Source: JADKAV01 sp963818505
GTDB taxonomy: Bacteria; Actinomycetota; Actinomycetes; S36-B12; UBA10799
Direction of reading: 5' to 3'
DNA: 64,000 bases
Assembly (NCBI GenBank): GCA_963818505.1
Contig: CAWFSJ010000001.1
Coordinates: forward strand, 682,001 to 746,000
Each line of letters starts with the position of its first letter. Within the stretch, counting starts at the first letter, position 1. Of this stretch, positions 1 to 7,327 are shown in pieces. The notes beneath the pieces are model-generated. The model ran no database searches. It saw only the letters and a list, made by a program, of their open reading frames with translations, and had not been told where the DNA came from. The position numbers were made by a program, and so were the translations under genes.

Positions 1-546
1 GATCAGATCGACAACATCGGACATCTCCCCAGTTTCGGACTGCAGCGACCGGTGCATGCCAGAAACAATGGCCACTGAACTGAGCACCCGCATCGCATCC
101 GCAAGGTCGATGTCCTCACGCAACAAACCCTCGGTCACCCCTCTCTGCAGAACTCCCATCAAAGCCTCCCTGCGCGGGCCGGAGACCTTGGACCGGTAGA
201 GGTCGCGCACGGAAGGCATCCTCTGCATCGCTATCAACCAAGTCGGCGTCATGCCAGCCGCGTGCGAACCGGCGATCCACGTGAGCAGAGTGACCAGGGC
301 CTGCTTGACCGGCAGATCGCTGACGTCGGGCATGTCCTCATTGATGGCGGCCAGGCCCGCCTCCTCCATCTCCTCGCGCGAGCGGTACCGGCGGTAGATC
401 GCGGCCTTCCCGACACCTGAGCGGGTCGCGAGCTCATCCATGGAGAAACCGCTTGGACCTCGTTCGGCCATCAGTTGCAGCAGGTGCGTGGACACGGCCT
501 CGTCGACACGAGGATCCCGTGGCCGCCCCCGCACCTTCTCGCTCAT
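1..546 (-). CDS. TetR family repressor (partial, runs off window)
   Basis: Probable repressor of the neighbouring efflux pump. From an ATG at 546 the frame stays open for 182 codons to the window edge, so the C-terminus is missing. Residues about 28-50 form the TetR helix-turn-helix, with the run SMDELATRSGVGKAAIYRRY typical of the family (second helix plus recognition helix). The rest is the poorly conserved helical ligand domain. The start overlaps the stop of the upstream transporter gene as ATGA (543-546), so the two are one transcript with coupled translation, and the repressor is made from the promoter it should control. A perfect palindrome in that promoter (2195-2215) is the likely binding site. 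Family assignment is firm; ligand and target are inferred from position. Confidence 0.9.
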   Translation of the reverse strand, partial: MSEKVRGRPRDPRVDEAVSTHLLQLMAERGPSGFSMDELATRSGVGKAAIYRRYRSREEMEEAGLAAINEDMPDVSDLPVKQALVTLLTWIAGSHAAGMTPTWLIAMQRMPSVRDLYRSKVSGPRREALMGVLQRGVTEGLLREDIDLADAMRVLSSVAIVSGMHRSLQSETGEMSDVVDLI

Positions 547-2174
547 GACGGGGCTGCCCTTTCGTGGTCGCTCTCGCCCTCGAACTCATCAGGCGGCAGG
601 TCCGGGTCGACCTCCACATGACCCGCGTGGCCGCCCCACGCGGCGTGCTCCGGTTGAGCCGGCAGACGCACGAGCAGCACGATCAGCGCGATGAGGATCA
701 GTAGGGCGGAGCCCAGTGCTGCCAGGTGGAAGGCCTGCATGAAGCTGTCCACGGAGGCCGTCTGAATGGCCGCGGCCTGCTGGGGGTCGAGCAGCCCCGC
801 CTCGAGCGCTCTGCCGGTGGCCTCGTAAGCCCCGCCGATCGAATCGGTGACGGGTTCCTGCAACTGCGAGGGCAACTGCGCGATCCCCGGCTTGTTCAAC
901 ATGGCGTTGCTGTAGACGACCGCTACGACCGAGGACAGCACCGCGATCCCGATAGCCGCCGCGACCTGGCGCACGGTGTTCTGCACGGCTGACCCCGCTC
1001 CGGACTTCTCCGGTGGCGTCGCCAGAGTCATGCGGGTGGTGGACGGAGCGATTACGTTTCCGAGACCGAAGCCGAGGAAGAACCAGGTGACCAGCAAGAC
1101 CCAGGCAGGGCTGTCCGGTTGCAGCAAAGCGATGGAGATGAACACCAAGCCCGCCAGGACTAGCCCGAACGTGATGACCTTGCGGGCTCCGAATCGTTCG
1201 ACCATCTTGGCGCTGCGCGGTGCGGCAAGCAGCTGCCCCACTGCGACGGGCAGCGTGAAAAGCCCCGCCTGCAAGGGGCTGTAGCCGCGCACCAACTGCA
1301 TATAGAAGGCCAGGAATAGCAGCGACCCGGTCATGGCAGCGAAGGTCAACGACACGGTTGTCAAGGACGCCGAGAACGACCGGATCGAGAACAACGACAT
1401 GTCCAAGGAAGGGTGACTGCTGCGGAACTCCAACCAGATGAAGGCCACCAGGATCGCCAAGCCTGCGACGATGCACCCAGCGACGTCGGGACTGAGCCAT
1501 TCCTGGGTGTCGCCGCCGTGCTGGATCCCGTAGACCAGCAGCATCAGGCCCGAGATACTCATCAGAAGGCCCACCGGATCCAGGCGGCCGGGGTTCGGGT
1601 TCTTGGATTCCGGGACGAGGGCGAGGATCCCCGCAATGCCGATGATGACGATCGGCACGTTGATCAGGAACACCGAACCCCACCAGTAGTGCTCGAGCAG
1701 GAACCCGCCGAGAACCGGGCCGATCGCGACTGCCCCGCCCACTGCCGCGGCCCAGATACCGATTGCCTTGCCGCGCTCGTGTGGCGGGAAGACCACAGTG
1801 ATGATGGCCAGGGTTACTGGCAGAACCGATGCGCCTCCGATGCCCATCAGGCCACGCGCGATGATCAGTTGGGTGGGGTCCTGGGCGAATGCACTGAGCG
1901 CAGAGGCCAGGCCGAAGAGTGCCAGACCGATGACGAGGATCTTCTTGCGCCCGTAGCGGTCACCCAGTACGCCCCACGTGAAGAGCAGCGCGGCGAACAC
2001 CAAGGTATAGGAGTTGATCGCCCAGACGATCTCGTTCTGAGTGGCCTGCAGGTCCTCCTGGATGGTCTTGATCGCAACGTTGAGGACCGTGTTGTCCAGA
2101 ACCACGACCAGAAGGCTCACCACGAGAACCGTGAGGATCTGCCAACGGCGTGGGTGTCCGGTGGGTTGCTTCAT
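543..2174 (-). CDS. MFS drug efflux transporter, DHA2 (EmrB/QacA) type
   Basis: Inner-membrane proton-driven exporter of 543 residues, the size expected for the 14-helix DHA2 family. The first helix carries the motif LDNTVLNVA (residues 26-34), the loop between helices 2 and 3 carries motif A (GDRYGRKK, about 71-78), and helix 5 carries an antiporter motif C region (GPVLGGFL, about 152-159). The C-terminal tail after the last helix is acidic and hydrophilic. The start is the ATG at 2174, about 20 bases downstream of a palindromic operator; the Shine-Dalgarno is weak. It is followed directly by the TetR gene (ATGA overlap). Substrate cannot be read from sequence; members export quaternary ammonium compounds, dyes or antibiotics. 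Confidence 0.93.
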   Translation of the reverse strand: MKQPTGHPRRWQILTVLVVSLLVVVLDNTVLNVAIKTIQEDLQATQNEIVWAINSYTLVFAALLFTWGVLGDRYGRKKILVIGLALFGLASALSAFAQDPTQLIIARGLMGIGGASVLPVTLAIITVVFPPHERGKAIGIWAAAVGGAVAIGPVLGGFLLEHYWWGSVFLINVPIVIIGIAGILALVPESKNPNPGRLDPVGLLMSISGLMLLVYGIQHGGDTQEWLSPDVAGCIVAGLAILVAFIWLEFRSSHPSLDMSLFSIRSFSASLTTVSLTFAAMTGSLLFLAFYMQLVRGYSPLQAGLFTLPVAVGQLLAAPRSAKMVERFGARKVITFGLVLAGLVFISIALLQPDSPAWVLLVTWFFLGFGLGNVIAPSTTRMTLATPPEKSGAGSAVQNTVRQVAAAIGIAVLSSVVAVVYSNAMLNKPGIAQLPSQLQEPVTDSIGGAYEATGRALEAGLLDPQQAAAIQTASVDSFMQAFHLAALGSALLILIALIVLLVRLPAQPEHAAWGGHAGHVEVDPDLPPDEFEGESDHERAAPS

Positions 2175-2194
2175 TTCTACCGACCTTCGATTAC

Positions 2195-2215
2195 GAAACG
2201 GAACTGTTCCGTATC
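2195..2215. promoter_or_regulatory. Palindromic operator in the MFS-TetR promoter
   Basis: A perfect 15-base inverted repeat, ACGGAAC-T-GTTCCGT (2198-2212), extended by two further pairs after one mismatch. On the minus strand a TAGGAT-like -10 overlaps its upstream edge, 20-40 bases before the MFS start, so a bound dimer would block initiation. Size and position fit a TetR-family operator; the link to the adjacent TetR is inference. Confidence 0.7.
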
Positions 2216-2346
2216 CTATACGCCGGGTGAGACACGTGACAAGCAGCCCGGTTTGAGGTTCGCCTCTGGCCGAATCGGGTCGCGGTATGTCACCATGGTG
2301 GCGTCCGGGGACTCACAGTGAGCCTCGAGGCTGGAGGAAGCTCCCG

Positions 2347-3174
2347 ATGTCTGAACACCTTTACGGCCCCGCAACAGGTCGTCGAGTGACGATCAAGGAC
2401 CTCGCCGCTGCCAAAGAGCGTGGCGAGAAGTGGCCGATGATCACCGCGTACGACGCACTGACAGCTGGCCTCTTCGACGCTGCAGGCATTCCCGTGATGC
2501 TGGTCGGAGACTCTGCTGCAATGGTCGTCTACGGCCACGATTCGACCATCCCCGTGACGGTCGACGATCTCATCGGCCTGGTTGCCGCCGTTGTGCGTGG
2601 GTCGCAGCGCGCCATGGTCGTGGCCGACCTCCCGTTCGGCTCGTACCAGCAATCCCCGCAGCAGGCATTGGCCACCGCGACCCGCTTCATGAAGGAGGCA
2701 GGCGCACATGCGGTCAAACTCGAGGGCGGCGAACGGGTCCTCCCCCACGTCGAGTTCCTGACCAGTGCCGGCATTCCGGTGATGGCCCACCTCGGACTCA
2801 CCCCGCAGTCGGTGCACCAGTTCGGCGGCTACAAGGTCCAGGGCCGCGGGGAGGCGGGCCAGAAGCTCATCCTCGACGCCAAGCACATGGAGCAGGCAGG
2901 CGCCTTCGCCACCGTCCTCGAGGTAGTGCCGTCCGACCTCGCCGACGCCGTGACGCGCGCGGTTTCGATCCCGACCATCGGCATCGGCGCGGGCCCGCAC
3001 ACCGACGCCCAGGTGCTCGTGTGGCAGGACATGGCCGGGCTGACCCCCGGCAAACCCCCCAAGTTCGTCAAGCAGTACGCCGATCTTCGTACCGTGCTCA
3101 CCGACGCCGTGCAGACCTGGGCTGGCGAAGTCGTCAGTGGCACCTACCCCGGCCCCGAGCACCAGTACTCCTGA
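2347..3174 (+). CDS. panB: 3-methyl-2-oxobutanoate hydroxymethyltransferase
   Basis: First committed enzyme of pantothenate (coenzyme A) synthesis: transfers a hydroxymethyl group from methylene-tetrahydrofolate to 2-oxoisovalerate in the cytoplasm. The 275-residue product has the usual length and the family landmarks in order: MITAYD, GDSAAMVVYGHDST (metal and substrate site), DLPFGSY, GAHAVKLEGG (conserved Lys-Leu-Glu), VMAHLGLTPQS and IPTIGIGAG. The start is the ATG at 2347, preceded at six bases by a strong GGAGGAAG; an earlier in-frame start at 2287 lacks a ribosome site. It stands alone: no panC or panD lies in the window. A palindromic repeat follows its stop. Confidence 0.96.
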   Translation: MSEHLYGPATGRRVTIKDLAAAKERGEKWPMITAYDALTAGLFDAAGIPVMLVGDSAAMVVYGHDSTIPVTVDDLIGLVAAVVRGSQRAMVVADLPFGSYQQSPQQALATATRFMKEAGAHAVKLEGGERVLPHVEFLTSAGIPVMAHLGLTPQSVHQFGGYKVQGRGEAGQKLILDAKHMEQAGAFATVLEVVPSDLADAVTRAVSIPTIGIGAGPHTDAQVLVWQDMAGLTPGKPPKFVKQYADLRTVLTDAVQTWAGEVVSGTYPGPEHQYS

Positions 3175-3210
3175 GCGTGTGGTCGCGTTTCAACCGCCCG
3201 GCAGCGGTTG

Positions 3211-3278
3211 GTTAGAGGTTGTGCTGTTGGTTAGCGAAACAACGCGTGGATTCGCTAACCAGGACCACAACCTCTAAC
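3211..3278. repeat. Dispersed palindromic repeat, copy A
   Basis: Two nested perfect stems: outer arms GTTAGAGGTTGTG (3211-3223) and its complement (3266-3278), inner arms GGTTAGCGAA (3229-3238) and complement (3251-3260), loop ACAACGCGTGGA. The same unit recurs at 25774-25841. It lies between convergent genes, where it could also end transcription, but the strict identity with copy B points to a dispersed REP/MITE-like element. Confidence 0.85.
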
Positions 3279-3297
3279 GCGGGCACCAAACCCGGCG

Positions 3298-3582
3298 TCA
3301 CGACTTCTCCAGGTCTCGCTTCAACCGCATGGCCGCAAGGCCGATGTTGGTCCCTGATCCGTAGGCCGCCGCTCCCGAGAGAACCGTGGCCGCCAGGATC
3401 CCGAAGGCTGCGACGAGCGCGCGTGACCAAGAGGTCTCCCCCAGAACAGCGGTACCAAGGGTGCTCACGACTGCCACGACGCCCACGACCGCCACGAACC
3501 ATCCGAGATTCACAAGCACCCGCTCGACCCTCAAGGCGTGCTGGATCCGGCCCTGCACATCGTCAGGGCTGAACCAGGTCAT
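3298..3582 (-). CDS. Small two-helix membrane protein
   Basis: A 94-residue protein of unknown function. Two hydrophobic segments, about residues 24-46 (LVNLGWFVAVVGVVAVV) and 57-76, flanked by charged termini, suggest a small integral membrane protein with a charged tail ending in KRDLEKS. Its ATG overlaps the stop of the upstream F420-reductase homologue by one base (TGATG at 3580-3584), so it is translated by coupling and probably belongs to the same transcription unit. I do not recognise a family; coding status rests on the coupling and actinobacterial codon use. Confidence 0.65.
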   Translation of the reverse strand: MTWFSPDDVQGRIQHALRVERVLVNLGWFVAVVGVVAVVSTLGTAVLGETSWSRALVAAFGILAATVLSGAAAYGSGTNIGLAAMRLKRDLEKS

Positions 3583-4214
3583 CAGGGCAGATCCGTCACT
3601 TTCACCCCGGCGTGGATCTTGTAGCGCCGGTTGATGGCGATCAGGTTGGCCGTGAGCGCCTCGACCTGGGCAGCATTGCGCAACCGGCCGGCGAAGACGC
3701 CGCGCATTCCGGGGATCCGGTCTGCCAGCGCAATCACCTCATCAGCGGCTTCTCGGTCATCGGCCAGAACCATGATGTCGATGTCCAAAAGGTGCTCGAG
3801 GTCCGCGAGCAGCACCGCGCTGACGTGGTGGAACGCCGCCACCACCCGAGCTTGCGGTGCCAGCGCTGCTGCCTGTTGTGCCGCTGAACCCTCGGGCACG
3901 GCCAGGGAGAAGGGTCCTTGTTTGTCGAAACCGAGCGGGTTGACGCAGTCGATCAGGATTTTGCCTGCAACCGCGTCGGCGACCTCAGCGATGATGCCGG
4001 CATGGCCGTCATAGGGAACTGCCACCAGGACGATGTCGCCCCTCTGGGCAGCCTCCAGGTTCCCGGCCCCTTGCACGCCGAGTTCCTCGGCAGCCGCCTG
4101 TGCGCGGGCCGGATCCCGCGACCCGAGCACCACGTCGATTCCTGCCGCCGCCCAACGGGCAGCCAAACCCTTGCCCTGCGGACCGGTTCCACCCAGTACT
4201 GCGATCGTCGTCAT
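3582..4214 (-). CDS. F420-dependent NADP reductase (NPDG/Fno) homologue
   Basis: Likely catalyses hydride transfer between coenzyme F420 and NADP in the cytoplasm. The 210-residue product begins with the Rossmann dinucleotide loop MTTIAVLGGTGPQGKGLA, followed by the NADP-phosphate-binding GSRDP segment, then the VAVPYDG and CVNPLGF strands seen in NADPH:F420 oxidoreductases. Length matches the family (about 210-230). The ATG at 4214 was chosen because the Rossmann strand starts at residue 3; an upstream extension is arginine-rich and unlike the family. A second, more diverged homologue is at 19924. Alternative: a ferric-reductase-like NADP-binding protein of the same fold with a different partner. 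Confidence 0.85.
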   Translation of the reverse strand: MTTIAVLGGTGPQGKGLAARWAAAGIDVVLGSRDPARAQAAAEELGVQGAGNLEAAQRGDIVLVAVPYDGHAGIIAEVADAVAGKILIDCVNPLGFDKQGPFSLAVPEGSAAQQAAALAPQARVVAAFHHVSAVLLADLEHLLDIDIMVLADDREAADEVIALADRIPGMRGVFAGRLRNAAQVEALTANLIAINRRYKIHAGVKVTDLP

Positions 4215-4266
4215 GGGCGCCAGTGTGCCAGCCTGCTCAGCTGCAGATGTGATCGGTCGAAAGGTC

Positions 4267-4476
4267 CTAGTCGGTGTCCTCGCCGAGGTCGACCTGCTCG
4301 TCGCTCTTCGCGCCCCAATCCCGCTCGCCGGCATCCCAGTCCTCGTTGCGCTTGCGGGCGATCTCGAAGGCGTGGGCTGCTTGGTCTTCGGAGTCATAGG
4401 GTCCGAGGCGCTCGGAGTTCGCGCACCCCTTCTCCGGTTCGACGCGGTTGTGCAGCAGGCAGTAATACCACTTCAT
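4267..4476 (-). CDS. Small conserved actinobacterial protein
   Basis: A 69-residue acidic protein of unknown function beginning MKWYYCLLHNRVEP, with two cysteines (residues 6 and 18) and an acidic tail (QVDLGEDTD). The ATG at 4476 is preceded by GGAGGAAG at four bases. It is divergent from map with only 51 bases between the starts, an arrangement I recall as common for this small protein next to map in actinobacteria, where it may be misnamed from its neighbour. The spacing of aromatic residues and the E-x-A-x-x-A helix (DQAAHAFEIARKR) recalls SPOR-like folds, but that is only suggestive. Confidence 0.8.
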   Translation of the reverse strand: MKWYYCLLHNRVEPEKGCANSERLGPYDSEDQAAHAFEIARKRNEDWDAGERDWGAKSDEQVDLGEDTD

Positions 4477-4514
4477 GTCTTCCTCCGAATCCGTCCTGGC
4501 CCGATCCTCGCGCC

Positions 4515-4527
4515 TAGACTGCATGTT
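4515..4527 (+). promoter_or_regulatory. Leaderless-type promoter of map
   Basis: TAGACT at 4515-4520 lies seven bases before the ATG at 4528, the distance at which transcription would begin on the start codon itself. No Shine-Dalgarno sequence is present. The -35 is not evident. One of about ten such boxes in the window. Confidence 0.5.
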
Positions 4528-5379
4528 ATGACCGTAGCCCCTGGCCGTATCTCCGCCATGCGCTCCGTGCCGGCCGACATCGAGAGGCCCGAGTACGTCG
4601 GGCGGCCCCAACCCACGCCTTACCTCGGTCCGGAGGTCAAGGACGAGGAGACGATCGCGGCCATGCGCGTGGCCGGGCGTATCGCCGCCCAAGCACTGGA
4701 GGAGGTCGGCCGAAACGTTGTTCCCGGTGTGACCACCGACCGACTCGACGCGATCGGGCACGAGTTCCTGTGCGATCACGGTGCGTACCCGTCGACACTG
4801 GGCTACAGGGGCTTCCCGAAGTCGCTGTGCACCTCGCTCAACGAAGTCATCTGCCACGGCATCCCGGACTCGACAGTCGTGGCTGCCGGGGACATCGTCA
4901 ACATCGACATCACTGCCTTCATCGGCGGGGTTCATGGCGACACCAACGCAACGTTTCTGGCAGGTGAGGTGGATGAGGAGTCCCGCCTGCTGGTCGAACG
5001 CACACAACAGGCCACACTGCGCGCGATCAGGGCGGTCGCCCCAGGGCGCACCCTGAACGTGGTGGGCCGGGTCATCGAGAGTTATGCCAAACGCTTCGGA
5101 TACGGCGTGGTGCGCGACTTCACCGGCCACGGCATCGGGACATCCTTCCACTCCGGGTTGATCGTCCCGCACTACGACGACCCGAATGCGAACCGCGTGC
5201 TCGAAACAGGCATGACGTTCACGATTGAGCCTATGCTCACGCTCGGAACCATCAACTACGAGATCTGGGACGACGGCTGGACAGTGGTCACGTTGGATCG
5301 CAGGCGAACGGCGCAGTTCGAGCACACGATCCTGGTGACCGACACCGGCTCCGAGATACTCACGACTCCGGAGGGTTGA
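4528..5379 (+). CDS. map: Methionine aminopeptidase, type Ic
   Basis: Removes the initiator methionine from new proteins; cytoplasmic dinuclear metalloenzyme. All five metal ligands of the pita-bread fold are present: D127, D138, H201, E234 and E265, with substrate histidine H110. The 40-residue N-terminal extension contains RPEYVGRPQPTPYLGP, the proline-rich linker of mycobacterial MapB-type (type Ic) enzymes. Length 283 is normal. The ATG at 4528 follows a TAGACT box at seven bases and has no ribosome site, so the message is probably leaderless. The next gene starts two bases after its stop, so the two are cotranscribed. Confidence 0.96.
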   Translation: MTVAPGRISAMRSVPADIERPEYVGRPQPTPYLGPEVKDEETIAAMRVAGRIAAQALEEVGRNVVPGVTTDRLDAIGHEFLCDHGAYPSTLGYRGFPKSLCTSLNEVICHGIPDSTVVAAGDIVNIDITAFIGGVHGDTNATFLAGEVDEESRLLVERTQQATLRAIRAVAPGRTLNVVGRVIESYAKRFGYGVVRDFTGHGIGTSFHSGLIVPHYDDPNANRVLETGMTFTIEPMLTLGTINYEIWDDGWTVVTLDRRRTAQFEHTILVTDTGSEILTTPEG

Positions 5380-5380
5380 C

Positions 5381-6157
5381 ATGACCGAGAGCCCGCACGC
5401 CACGACGATCTGGCCGCCCGACGTGCTCACACTGGCCGTCGATGTGGGCGGATCCGGGCTCAAAGCGTCGGTGCTGGACACCAACGGCCAGATGATCGCC
5501 GACCGGGTGCGCATCGAGACCCCCTACCCGTGCCCGCCGGCGCTGCTGGTCGAGAAGCTGACCGAACTCAAGAACCAGTTGCCGGATGCTTCACGGGCGT
5601 CCGTGGGTTTCCCCGGCCTGGTGCGCAGCGGCAAGGTCCTGAACATCCCATCCCTGTCGCGGCTGGAGTACGGCGGCCCCCGCGATGACAAGATGGCCGC
5701 GATGTGGCACGGCTACGACCTCGCCACAGCCCTGGCCGACGAGTTCGACATCCCGGTGAAGGTCGCCAACGACGCCGACGTGCAGGGCTGCGCCGTGGTG
5801 GAGGGCTCCGGTTTCGAGTTCGTCATGACTCTTGGCACCGGCTGTGGCACTGCGGTCTTCCACGAAGGGCGTCTGCTGCCTCACATGGAGTTGTCACACG
5901 CGCCCTCCGGTTTCGGCGGCGACTTCGACGACTACGTAGGCAACGCCACGCGCAAAGAGATCGGGAACAAGCGCTGGCGCAAGCGGGTGCTCAAGGCGAT
6001 GGAGACGTTCGACGCATTCCTGTTCTACGACAAGATCTACGTCGGTGGGGGCAACGCGAAACACCTCTCCAGCGTCGATCTGGGCCCCAAGGCCAAGATC
6101 GTGGCCAACACCGCCGGAATCTTGGGCGGGATCCGCATCTGGGACCTCGAGAAGTAG
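5381..6157 (+). CDS. ppgK: ROK-family kinase, polyphosphate-glucokinase-like
   Basis: Sugar kinase of 258 residues that probably phosphorylates glucose with polyphosphate (and perhaps ATP). ROK landmarks: phosphate loop DVGGSGLKASVLD (about 21-33), sugar-binding NDADVQG (catalytic Asp), and LGTGCGTAVF. The segment HMELSHAPSGFGGDFDDYVG followed by RKEIGNKRWRKRV resembles the PpgK-specific E-x-G-H and G-x-x-x-W-x-x-R-V stretch rather than a zinc-binding ROK repressor motif, and no DNA-binding domain is present. It begins two bases after map. Phosphoryl donor preference is inferred from similarity; a plain glucokinase is the alternative. Confidence 0.82.
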   Translation: MTESPHATTIWPPDVLTLAVDVGGSGLKASVLDTNGQMIADRVRIETPYPCPPALLVEKLTELKNQLPDASRASVGFPGLVRSGKVLNIPSLSRLEYGGPRDDKMAAMWHGYDLATALADEFDIPVKVANDADVQGCAVVEGSGFEFVMTLGTGCGTAVFHEGRLLPHMELSHAPSGFGGDFDDYVGNATRKEIGNKRWRKRVLKAMETFDAFLFYDKIYVGGGNAKHLSSVDLGPKAKIVANTAGILGGIRIWDLEK

Positions 6158-6169
6158 GCCCGCCGCGCT

Positions 6170-6622
6170 TCACTGCTCGTCGAGGGCGTCCAGAAGTTTC
6201 TGGTTGATGCGCCCCAGTTCGGCGAACTCCTCGGGGGTCAGGACGTCCACGATCCGCTCGCGGACGCTCTGCACGTGGATGGGGGCCGCTGCCACCAACG
6301 TCTCGTAACCCTTCTCAGTGAGCACCGCGAAGAAACCGCGCCGGTCGTCGTTGCACTTCTGCCTGTCCACATACCCGGCTCGGTGCATCCGATCGATCTG
6401 ATGGGACAACCGACTGCGACTGGACATGGTCAACTCGGCCAGATCGCTCAACCGCACGCGATGGTCGGCCGATTCCGACAGCCGGACCATGATCTCGTAG
6501 TCGGCCATGGTCAATCCCGTCTTCTCGAAGAGATCCCGGCCGAGTGCGTGGGGCAGCAGAAGATTGCTGGCGATCCAGGTGCGCCAGTGACCCTGCTCTG
6601 TGGGTGACAACCAATGGGTCAT
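6170..6622 (-). CDS. MarR family transcriptional regulator
   Basis: A 150-residue dimeric winged-helix regulator. The order is an N-terminal dimer helix (WRTWIASNLLLPHALGRDL), a helix-turn-helix (VRLSDLAELTMSSRSRLSHQ), the wing with the D-x-R motif (NDDRRGFFAVLTEKG) and a C-terminal dimer helix ending LLDALDEQ. The start is the ATG at 6622 (MTHWLSPTEQ); the open frame upstream is not family-like. It is convergent with the kinase gene (12 bases apart) and divergent from the methyltransferase at 6863 across 240 bases that should hold both promoters. Ligand and target genes are unknown. Confidence 0.9.
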   Translation of the reverse strand: MTHWLSPTEQGHWRTWIASNLLLPHALGRDLFEKTGLTMADYEIMVRLSESADHRVRLSDLAELTMSSRSRLSHQIDRMHRAGYVDRQKCNDDRRGFFAVLTEKGYETLVAAAPIHVQSVRERIVDVLTPEEFAELGRINQKLLDALDEQ

Positions 6623-6862
6623 GCACCGCAGACTACCCAGCAGCGGGAGGCACGGGGCAACCGTGCAGGGATGCACTTGCACAGCCGGTGAGGTCCAGAC
6701 TCGCCCGGACAAGCGCGTGCGCGAGGCTTAATTTCCGGATATGCGGGCCCATTTCGGCCGTTGTCGGGCAATCGTGGCCGATTCCGGCCGACCGAGCTTG
6801 ATCAACTCGCAGATCCGGACGCGGTGGACAGACAAGCCCGTCCGACGCAGCACAATGTCCTC

Positions 6863-7327
6863 ATGCAACTGCCGACGCTCGGTTCCCGCGGACAGGGCTG
6901 GGTCTGGGGCCAGTTCGTGCTCGCGGCTGTGGTCGTGCTCGCGTCCACGGCAGGCCCCGACTGGACCTGGCGACCTTTGGCATGGTTGGGCATTGCGCTC
7001 ATCATCCTCGGTGTGGCCCTGGGCGTGTGGTCGCTGCGCAGCCTGGGGGACGCGCTGACCCCCTACCCCCGACCCCGTTCGGCGGGTGAACTCGTGGAGC
7101 ACGGCCCCTATCGTGCCGTGCGTCATCCCATCTACTCCTCGATGCTGCTCGCGTTGCTCGGCGTCACACTGATCGGCTCCTGGTGGGCACTCATCCCTCT
7201 GGGCGCGCTGGTGGTGTGGTGGCTCGGCAAGGCCCGCGTCGAAGAGGCGTTCCTGCGCGATCGCTACCCCGGCTACTCCGACTACTGCCAGCGCGTCCGA
7301 GCCCGACTCATCCCTGGTCTTCTGTGA
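6863..7327 (+). CDS. Isoprenylcysteine methyltransferase-like membrane protein
   Basis: A 154-residue integral membrane protein of the ICMT/PEMT-like family. Three to four hydrophobic segments are visible (about 14-32, 37-56, 89-120), followed by the diagnostic GPYRAVRHPIYSS (R-H-P-x-Y) and a C-terminal E-E-x-F-x-x-x-(Y)PGYSDYCQRV segment, which together form the S-adenosylmethionine pocket in this family. Bacterial members methylate unknown small molecules or lipids. The ATG at 6863 precedes the first helix. Its 3' end overlaps the end of the convergent GH36 gene by 20 bases, so the last codons of both are on opposite strands of the same DNA. Confidence 0.85.
   Translation: MQLPTLGSRGQGWVWGQFVLAAVVVLASTAGPDWTWRPLAWLGIALIILGVALGVWSLRSLGDALTPYPRPRSAGELVEHGPYRAVRHPIYSSMLLALLGVTLIGSWWALIPLGALVVWWLGKARVEEAFLRDRYPGYSDYCQRVRARLIPGLL

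Noticed and set aside
1413..2321. Long plus-strand frame opposite the MFS gene
   Set aside because: Composition (Asp/Arg/His-rich, no hydrophobic core) and lack of a ribosome site mark it as the shadow of the transporter.
2290..3162. Long minus-strand open frame (about 290 codons) opposite panB
   Set aside because: panB is certain; the antisense frame is His/Gly/Glu-rich with no family content, the usual mirror of high-GC third positions.
4267..5514. 415-codon minus-strand frame across map
   Set aside because: Only its last 69 codons, with their own GGAGGAAG, are a real gene; the rest is antisense to map.
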